This document shows, one piece after another, positions 57,345 to 64,000 of a stretch of 64,000 nucleotides of DNA; position 1 is the stretch's first letter; every line of letters starts with the position of its first letter. Made by a program: the position numbers and the translations under genes. The stretch comes from Gnetum montanum (lineage: Eukaryota > Streptophyta > Gnetopsida > Gnetales > Gnetaceae), in contig MNCI01030933.1 in the NCBI GenBank assembly GCA_015680685.1, positions 451,364 through 515,363 on the forward strand, in the 5' to 3' direction. Under the pieces are notes generated by a model that did no database searches, was not told the DNA's origin, and saw only the letters and a list, made by a program, of their open reading frames with translations.

Positions 57345-58662
57345 CCCCCACAACTAAGTTGGAAGGAGGAGATCTGAAATAGTGAGCAAGGTTGTCCATT
57401 AAGAGAGGTAGCATGTGTACTAGTTATCCTAAGCTCCTAGAAAGGTTTGGTTTGTTGCACGTTGACCAAACATTTCTTATCCTAGCTCTCAGGTTTGTAT
57501 ATTGACATAGCCCTTGAAGAAAATGTTGCATAAATAATATAAGGTCCTTTCCACAATGTTTGAAATTTAGTACATTGCGGCACATGTGTGGGATTCTAGT
57601 AGAGAACCTTATCTCCTAGCTGATATTTAACTTTCCTAATTCTTAGGTCATGAAGATGTTTATTGAAGACCTTGTGCAATTCATTAGATGATAGGAAAGC
57701 TAATCTATTTTCATCTAGTAAGTTAAGGGTTACTAACCATTGTTTCTGTGCTAGATCAAGGTCAAGGTTGAGGTCACATGCTATGGATAGTATATGGAGC
57801 TCAGTTTGAATGGGAAGCATTGGTAATTTACCATATACTAACTCATCGTGAGAGTAGCCTATAGGGAGTTTCCATGAGGAGCAATATGCCCAAAGAGCAT
57901 TGTTCAGTTTAGTATCATAGTCTCACCTAAACATGCTAATAGTTCTTGTCAATATTTTTGTAATCTCCCATTGGTGACTTCTACTTGATCATTCACTTGG
58001 GGGTGGTATGGTGTAGTCAATTTAGGCTCAACCCATAAGCGTTGCATTAATTTCCAAAAAGTTTCACCTGTGAAGTGTGTACCATTATCTGAAATAAGTG
58101 TACACAACACACAAAACCTATTTATGATTTGTTGTTGAAAAAATTGTGCAGCTGTAGATGATGTACAATCTTTAACAACAACTACTTTAGCCCATTTTTA
58201 GGTAATCAATGGCAATAATAATATAAACTTTTCCATTAGACATTGGTGTAATCGGCCCCATAAAATCAATTCAAAAAATGTTGAAGGGTTCTAATGGTTG
58301 AATCCATTAGTGCGAACCCTCCATTCTAGTAGTCATTCCCCCATCACGTTGATAGCACTCACAAGATTGGACGAAATGATGGGCATCCCAAAATATTATA
58401 GGCTAATAATATCCTACAATCAGGATCTTGATGGTTGTTTGTCTCCCAACGTAATGAACCCTACAAGGACCCTCATGAGGAGAACCTGCAGTTGATCTAT
58501 ATCGGGAACACATCATCAAACCAAGCCATCAGGACACACTTTGTAAAGTTGCCCATTGATCTCTATAAAGTACTTGGATTGGTGAAAAAACTATTGTTTC
58601 TTCTTAGGGTTCAACTCTTGTGGTGTTTGTTGGGACAGGAGATAGGTAAGAATGCTACTGTA
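57345..58662 (-). pseudogene. Ty3 D: integrase pseudogene
   Basis: From 58662 down: TNWYSSILTYLLSQQTPQEL (the segment just before the integrase zinc domain), a decayed zinc region, then the core with IDFMGPITPMSNGKVYIIIAID (the first catalytic Asp is kept here, unlike A1). A frameshift near 58200 follows. The C-terminal part has MLPIQTELHILSI, FLSSNELHKVFNKHLHDLRIRKVKYQLGDKVLY (57820-57596) and the tail. Stops are frequent. Confidence 0.8.
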
Positions 58663-59420
58663 CCAATTTGTCTCCATGTAGTAGCCAGTATGTCTAAGGA
58701 ATGATCGAATATCTTTGACAGTTTTCGGTTGATGGGTAATTCCTTGGATAATTTTTATTTTCTTGGGATGTACCTCTATCCCTATGTGTGAGATTTTATG
58801 TCCTAGTACAATGCCATCTTGGACTATCAAATGGCTTTTCTGCCAGTTGAGCCTCAAATTGATTTCTACACATCTTTTTAACACTTGCTCCAATCAGTCC
58901 AAGGCTTGATGAAATTTTGCTTCATAAGTGGAGACGTCATCCATAAAAACCTCCACACCATTCCCTATTTGTTGTTGGAATATGCTTAGAACTAGTTGTT
59001 CAAATGTTGCAGAGGCATTGCACAATGACATTTTTTTGTATACGAACATTCCCGAAGGACTGGTGAATGTAGTCTTGGCTTGGTCTTCTAGGGTTATTTT
59101 TATTTGGTTATATTTGGTATATCCATCTAGAAAACTATAATAGTGATGCCCGACGATGGTGTCTAAGACTTGGTTGAAAAATGACAATGGAAAGTGATCT
59201 TTGAATCTTGCCATATTTAGTAGCCTGAAATCTATGCACACCGTCCATTTGCCTCCCTTTCTAGGCACAATAACTAAGGGGTTAACCTATTCGCTATTTG
59301 CAATGGGATATATGAACCCAGCCTTGAGAATCTATTTGATTTCTTCCTTAACTATATGCTTTAGCTTAGGGTTTAATTGCCTCTACAGTTGTCTTCAAGG
59401 CTTCATGGAGGGGTCAGTGT
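58663..59420 (-). pseudogene. Ty3 D: reverse transcriptase joined to integrase, RNase H deleted
   Basis: MPRKGGKWTVCIDFRLLNMARFKDHFPLSFFNQVLD (59268-), YYSFLDGYTKYNQIKITLEDQ, a shortened KKMSLCNASATFEQL (FG lost), FMDDVSTYEA (about 58945), then NWQKSHLIVQDGIVLGHKIS and PKTVKDIRSFLRHTGYY. Directly after GYY the frame reads METNWYSS, which is integrase-side sequence. About 0.6 kb with the tether and RNase H, present in A1 at 12316-12933, is absent. Unusually few stops remain in RT. Confidence 0.9.
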
Positions 59421-59429
59421 AAATTCTAT

Positions 59430-59900
59430 GTTAGCATATCCTAGGATCTATTATAGTTAATTCGGGATATGACCAAGTGAAGGCTTCCGACCATTTATTT
59501 ATTACCTTTAGTAGTTCTATTTTCTATTGAGGAGCAAGCTTAGCATTGATAATTATCAGTTTTCCATTTTTAAGGAATGTGTATTCCATATCGGTGGGCA
59601 ATGGTTTCAACTCGAGGGGCTTTTACTTAAATTTCTTATGGATTTCCAACTTCTCCCAGTTGATATTTCAAGGTTAAGACTTGGAAGTTGGTGTTGGACT
59701 TGCTCTAATGTGTCTATGCTATCGATATAAGTGCAAGTCAAACCCTTAGTTGGTTCCATGCATATGAGTGAACTACTTTCTTGATTAGCTATCAACCACT
59801 GGGTGCCTTCCTATTGTGTGGCTACTGCATACAGGAATCTTTGTATGTTAATCACTTGTGCACACTAATTGCATGCAGGCAGTGTTAAACTTTCCACAAA
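59430..59900 (-). pseudogene. Ty3 D: protease-RT linker
   Basis: Contains QESSSLICMEPTKGLTCTYIDSIDTLEQVQHQLPSL and an EYTFLKNGKLIIIN-like segment, as in B. No catalytic residues. Confidence 0.65.
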
Positions 59901-59909
59901 CCATGACCT

Positions 59910-60310
59910 CTACACGCAATTACATCCTATGTCACTGTATGCGATACATAGAAATTTTGTCTTCTTGATCTTTCTGAATGTATTTTTCTTTGATATTTCT
60001 AGGGAAAGATCATAGATTCCTAGGTGTGCATTGATGGTGCTTAGCCATGCTCTTCCCATTATGATTGGAAATTCCCCCTTATTATTGTTTACTAGAATCA
60101 CTAGGAAGTTAGTTGGGTACAACAACCCACAAACAGTGGTAACGATGTCTTCCAAGAGTTCCAATGGAATAATGATGGACTAGTTAGCCAAATCTAGATG
60201 GATGTTTCTCTTTTTCAATGCAGGAAAGTTCCAAGCCTTGTACATTTCTTGAAAAATCAAGTTGACACCGGAACCTGAATCCAAAAGAGCCTTTCACAGT
60301 GCATTTCCAG
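59910..60310 (-). pseudogene. Ty3 D: aspartic protease
   Basis: The catalytic site LLDSGSGVNLIFQEMYKA (about 60290-60235) keeps the D-S-G triad, the only family member here that does. LLEDIVTTVCGLLYPTNFLVILV and EFPIIMGRAWLSTINAHLGIYDLSLEI follow, with the closing GR motif intact. The polyprotein runs on into the linker after stops. Confidence 0.85.
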
Positions 60311-61039
60311 TAATTTGTAAGTATATCAAAGGACTCCTAGGATTAGAGAATTTCCTAGGAATGTGGCTAGCTTTGATCCAATCGATGATGGCATGTGTTA
60401 ACATAACTCTATGTGTTGATTGTAGTGGTTGGGTTGAAGGAGGCTTCAAAGTTTTGATTGATACTGAGGCATCTAAGAAATTAGCCTCTTGTGATTAAAA
60501 GGGCTTGGTTGGTCTATTGGTTCTAAAGAAAGGTCTTTACTTCATGTGGTTGTTGGAACCAATAGTAGGTTGAGAGTTAACAACCCTTGTAGCATTACAT
60601 TATTGTGATTGGGTAGGGATTTCACCCTGCATAGATGAAGCAGGTGGCAGTGGAGATATTGGTGGAAGAGATGTGGTTTAATGAGAAGGATGATATGCTT
60701 GTAGAATATCACCTTTAAAAGAGGATGTCCCATAAGACTCGTAGACTTGATAGTGAGGTTGAAGAGTAATGTAACTAATAGAGTCACGTGGGGAGATTGG
60801 CTTCTGCACATAATATCCATATGGGTTAGGTACCCGATAAGGATACTATTGCCTTGGTGGTGGCATTCCCCATGATTGTGGATGCTACTATTGTTGATAT
60901 TTCTCAATGAGTTGTGGTGGAGTTCCACTAGGATAATATGTTAAGGGTTGGTGGAATTGCCTTGGGTTACCTTGAGGATAAGGTAACCTTTGAGGTATTT
61001 GCCTTTTGTTTAATCATGGGTTGAGTGCATACACCCCAG
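60311..61039 (-). pseudogene. Ty3 D: gag-protease linker
   Basis: A decayed polyprotein region, Pro/His/Leu-rich in the readable frames, lying between the gag knuckle and the protease. It is collinear with 30120-30770 in B. Confidence 0.5.
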
Positions 61040-62948
61040 ATTTCTATAGATGTGAGATTATAGGGAAACATCCCTTAGGATGGTCATATTGACATATCTC
61101 ACATCCACTATCATTATATGTTTCCAAATCCACAACCTCTTCAATGATAGAAACTTTACCCTTACCCTCACTACGTGCATGTTCAGCTTCTTTCTTTTTT
61201 CTTTTTTCATGATCACTACCTTCCTCTCTAAACTCCTTTACTATTTTAAGAATAGTTTGAAATCTATTGTATAGGGAATCCCACATTTGGTCTACCTTTG
61301 TTGATACTTCTGATGTCAACTTTTAGATAGGAAAAGTTTTCCTATTCACCATCTCTTCAAGTGGTGACTCTTCTTCATCCTCACAAAATGTTACTCTCCT
61401 CTTCCGAAGGGAAGGATCTTGATTATACTCTTCTACACTTTCTCTCTTTTGTAACTCACCTTCTTTCCTTAGAAACTTGCTCCAATAGTCTTTGGATTTG
61501 ATGGGACCTAAGCTTGAATATTCTTCCTTTGGAATATGTCCCAAGGTTCTTCTCATTTCATGCCTAAGCCCATCTACAAGATGGCGTAGTTGATCCCTTT
61601 GCAAATAACCATGGCCAAGAAAACGATGTAACAGTGCATAGTATCAGCCCATGGTAGCATCCAAGGGTTCATGTCCTCCTTATTTCTAGCCTTGGATTTA
61701 CTTTTGCAAGTTAGAAACTTGGGAGTACGTTTGGTACTTCTCATTAAATAGTTCTAACATAGTACTCCACCTACGAATGGATTCCAGTTCTCAAGACTAG
61801 TACCAACTTTCTGCTTCTTTAATTAGTGTTCATGGAAACAACTTAATTTTTTGCAATTCATTCTCTATATTTTGTAAGGAACATGCATCATGGAATGCTT
61901 GTATATGATTCTAAGGATTACTGTTGTATCCCCCTTCAAATCGTGGAATATTGTTCATATCTAATCTCTTGATCCTACTATCTTTCTAGTGCCTTGTTGG
62001 AATTCTAATAGCTTTAGTTATGTCCAACATACTTTGAGTAGTGAGGAGGGGTTCATCATGATCATTTCATCCATGGCGTCTATGATGCCTGTGTTGTTCC
62101 CTAATCTTCCTTCTTCTATGTTGTGACTCTCTAGAGTGTCCTTGTCCCCTTTCCTGGCTATTTTGTCTATGACTTCCACTTTTCCTACCTTTATCCCCAT
62201 GGTCATTTTCTTTATGACTGCATCCAAATATTGAAGAAGAGGATGAAGGAGATGATGAAGGTGAAGGAGAAGGAGAAGGAGAACCATCATCATGATAGTG
62301 TCTGCTACCTTCTCTTCTGCTATCTCGGCCCCAATCACGATCACGATCAGAATGTCCATCTTTATCATGAGTTCGTGTCTCTTTTTTGGATCCTTTGTGC
62401 GCATAGGTATAAGAAATTTTGTTATGAATAGTGGAATGAAGGTTTTGATACACATCCCCTTGGCCAAAGTCAAAGGGAGGAACATCGTTGTGTGGAAAAC
62501 TACCTGAGGTAGGTTCACCAGCCTTATTTTCGCTTAAGACATGTGGGGCATCCTGGGACCACTTAGCCTTCAAAGACTTATGATGTCTCTCCTATTGCAA
62601 GTCACTTTGATGTTGTGCCTCCATGTGATGGTATTCTCTTGAGTCATGTTCTTGCACAACATATTCAACATGTAAGTGAGACATGTTAATTCGTGTGAGG
62701 TCATGAAGAACCATGCTTAGGACTGAACGATCGGGAGGTAACACTATGTTACCTTCTAGGTCTTGCTAGCAAAATTGTTCATCTTGATGGAGGATAAAGG
62801 TGAAGTCTAGTATATACTCATCAAGATGAATATATACCACTTGAATTTTTTAAGGAACTTGTGGATCAACATCATGTGTATTACGCCGCTGATTATTTCT
62901 TGTTTTAGACCTAGGCTGTGAGGCACTTTCGTATGAAGAAGGAGACAT
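61040..62948 (-). pseudogene. Ty3 D: gag pseudogene, best-kept copy of the family
   Basis: Starts MSPSSYESASQPRSK at 62948. A 168-codon open stretch (62573-62067) is Arg/Asp/Ser-rich: HDKDGHSDRDRDWGRDSRRE, a Ser-Pro run, then RRRKIREQHRHHRRH. IPRFEGGYN and FHDACSLQNIENE follow (capsid start, about 61960-61850), then QRDQLRHLVDGLRHEMRRTLG (61604-). The frame continues through EDEEESPLEEMVNRK and a coiled segment (VSTKVDQMWDSLYNRFQTI) to the knuckle CEICQYDHPKGC near 61115-61080. About eight stops interrupt it. Confidence 0.85.
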
Positions 62949-63065
62949 ACTTGTCTATTCCATGTGCAATGTATTCTTGTTTATTATTTTCTCAATCAAC
63001 CCTAAGTGTTCGTTCCAATAATGTGAATGATTTCCTATGTTCTAATTAGTGCACAAACAACTAAG

Positions 63066-63083
63066 TCCTTGGCAATGGCGCCA
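63066..63083 (-). promoter_or_regulatory. Ty3 D primer-binding site, tRNA-Asp type
   Basis: The minus strand reads TGGCGCCATTGCCAAGGA, one base from the LTR. Against the plant tRNA-Asp site it has three differences (G-to-A at each). Its CGCC is intact, unlike A1 and B. Confidence 0.85.
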
Positions 63084-63084
63084 A

Positions 63085-63977
63085 TGATGAGCGGTGAGGT
63101 ATCCCCTACGCTCAACCATACGAATACGAGAATTTCATACACGATTTGGTTGAATTCCAAGGACTAAGTGCTTATGTGCCCTTGTGAAATAAGGAAAAGT
63201 TGGTTGATCATTGTCTTCCCAAGCTTACCTATATGTCATGATTGTAGAGTTAAGTAAGCTTGAGGCATATGAATTTTATAACTTTTATGTTTTTTTGTCT
63301 TGTGCTAATAAGGGAGAAGAGAGATAACTAAGTAACTAATTTATCTTAACTACTCATTAACTAAGTTCTAACTAATCCTAACACCAACATCCGTTCTCAC
63401 TTGTTGTACACATCCTAAACCAGTGCAACACTATTGGGATTACCAAATGCTAATCATTACTAGGTTACCAAGTGTTACATGCATGTTTAAAGTGATAGTA
63501 CTGAGCGTAATTTAAAAATTTGCTTAATTGATCAAAATGAATTGTTATGCTAATAATAGAAATGTAAAGTACATAAAATAAAATAAAATAAAATAAATGG
63601 ATAAGAAAATAAAATAAAAGAAATGTGTAAGGAAACAAATCTCAAGTGCTACAAGGATGAATCGAAGAGCTCATCTTTATTGCCATACACAAGGTGTTCT
63701 CAAGTACATAATGCTTGAATAAACATCCATCCACACTTCAACCTCCTGGTGTGAGCACTTGGAAAATACTCTAACAAACTACAAGAGTTTCACTACTTGA
63801 CTCCTACCCAACTTCTTTTTGTCTCCTTCTGAATTACTCCCTATTGTGTGCCTGGGCACTGTATTTATAGGCCTAGGAGTAACCCACGAATAACCACTCT
63901 AATAATCACCACTCTAATAATTAGAGTAACCGAACTAATAATAACCACTCTAATTATTATAGCAACTACTCTCATTA
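63085..63977 (-). mobile_element. 5' LTR of Ty3 D with a different U3 module
   Basis: About 893 bases. Plus-strand edges are TGATGAG at 63085 and CTCATTA at 63977. The transcribed half aligns with the other LTRs and a TATA box (CCTATAAATAC) lies near 63870. The U3 end lacks the GATATC cluster. Instead it holds CCACTCTAATAAT repeated about four times at 63893-63960. An (AAAAT)n run is at 63573-63600. Confidence 0.9.
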
Positions 63978-64000
63978 GCAGTGCTCACAAGATTGAACGA
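63978..64000 (-). pseudogene. Fragment of a further Ty3 integrase, target of D
   Basis: GCAGTGCTCACAAGATTG matches the integrase zinc-domain region of A2 (43062-) and D (58344-). It shows that D was inserted into another family member. Only the first bases lie in the window. Confidence 0.6.

Larger units (their letters stand above)
56130..63977 (-). mobile_element. Ty3 retrotransposon D, without 3' LTR
   Basis: A 7.8-kb minus-strand element of the A1 family. The 5' LTR (63085-63977) and primer site are complete; gag, protease, RT and integrase can be followed. RNase H is deleted and the spacer stops near 56130 without a 3' LTR. Its outer LTR edge abuts a piece of Ty3 integrase at 63978, so it was inserted in another family member. 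Confidence 0.85.

Noticed and set aside
62018-62518. 166-codon frame overlapping D's gag
   Set aside because: Same DNA read in the shifted frame. The Arg/Asp/Ser-rich frame matches B and A1, so this one is a shadow.

Overview
This is a plant nuclear window from a large, repeat-rich genome. Ancient, heavily mutated LTR retrotransposons fill most of it. The organism is probably a gymnosperm (conifer-like). That is an inference from the age of the elements, about 10% divergence by eye between the two LTRs of one copy, the mixture of Athila/Tat-type Ty3 and Ty1 elements, and very low gene density. There are no prokaryotic features, and I see no rRNA, tRNA or CRISPR array.

Layout. (1) 1-2230: non-repetitive DNA with possible decayed coding pieces and an LTR- or promoter-like stretch. 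(2) About 2240-5202: 3' end of a plus-strand Ty3 element (E) with its 3' LTR, inserted in a minus-strand Ty1/copia remnant at 5203-7967. (3) 8184-17911: a complete but dead minus-strand Ty3 element (A1), with two LTRs, a tRNA-Asp-type primer site, gag, protease, reverse transcriptase, RNase H, integrase and a matching 5-bp target duplication. (4) 17912-27187: a low-copy island. It holds the only convincing host gene, three exons at 21081-23637 on the plus strand, coding for a nuclear-looking protein of unknown family. (5) 27188-34752: plus-strand Ty3 element B, a deletion derivative without RNase H and nearly all integrase. (6) 34753-44927: a second, diverged copy of the copia-plus-A1 arrangement, followed by the 3' end of another plus-strand element (C, 44928-46083). 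(7) 46084-56129: a mosaic built on a different Tat/Ogre-like element. It has minus-strand gag and protease, two tandem-repeat arrays, a region of repeated hairpins and an opposite-strand coiled-coil reading frame. (8) 56130-63977: minus-strand Ty3 element D, without RNase H and 3' LTR, inserted into yet another Ty3 integrase that begins at 63978.

The Ty3 copies A1, A2, B, C, D and E belong to one family. Its LTRs are about 0.82-0.89 kb and begin TGATGA(G/A). The primer site is related to tRNA-Asp, the RT box is FMDD, the gag knuckle is short, and about 2 kb of non-coding DNA lies between pol and the 3' LTR. No retroelement reading frame is intact, so none can be autonomous today. The host gene has consistent splice sites and reading phase and looks functional. 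Candidates for something undescribed are the host gene, the opposite-strand coiled-coil frame in the Tat-like mosaic, the replaced U3 module of element D, the hairpin array and the deletion breakpoint shared by B and D.
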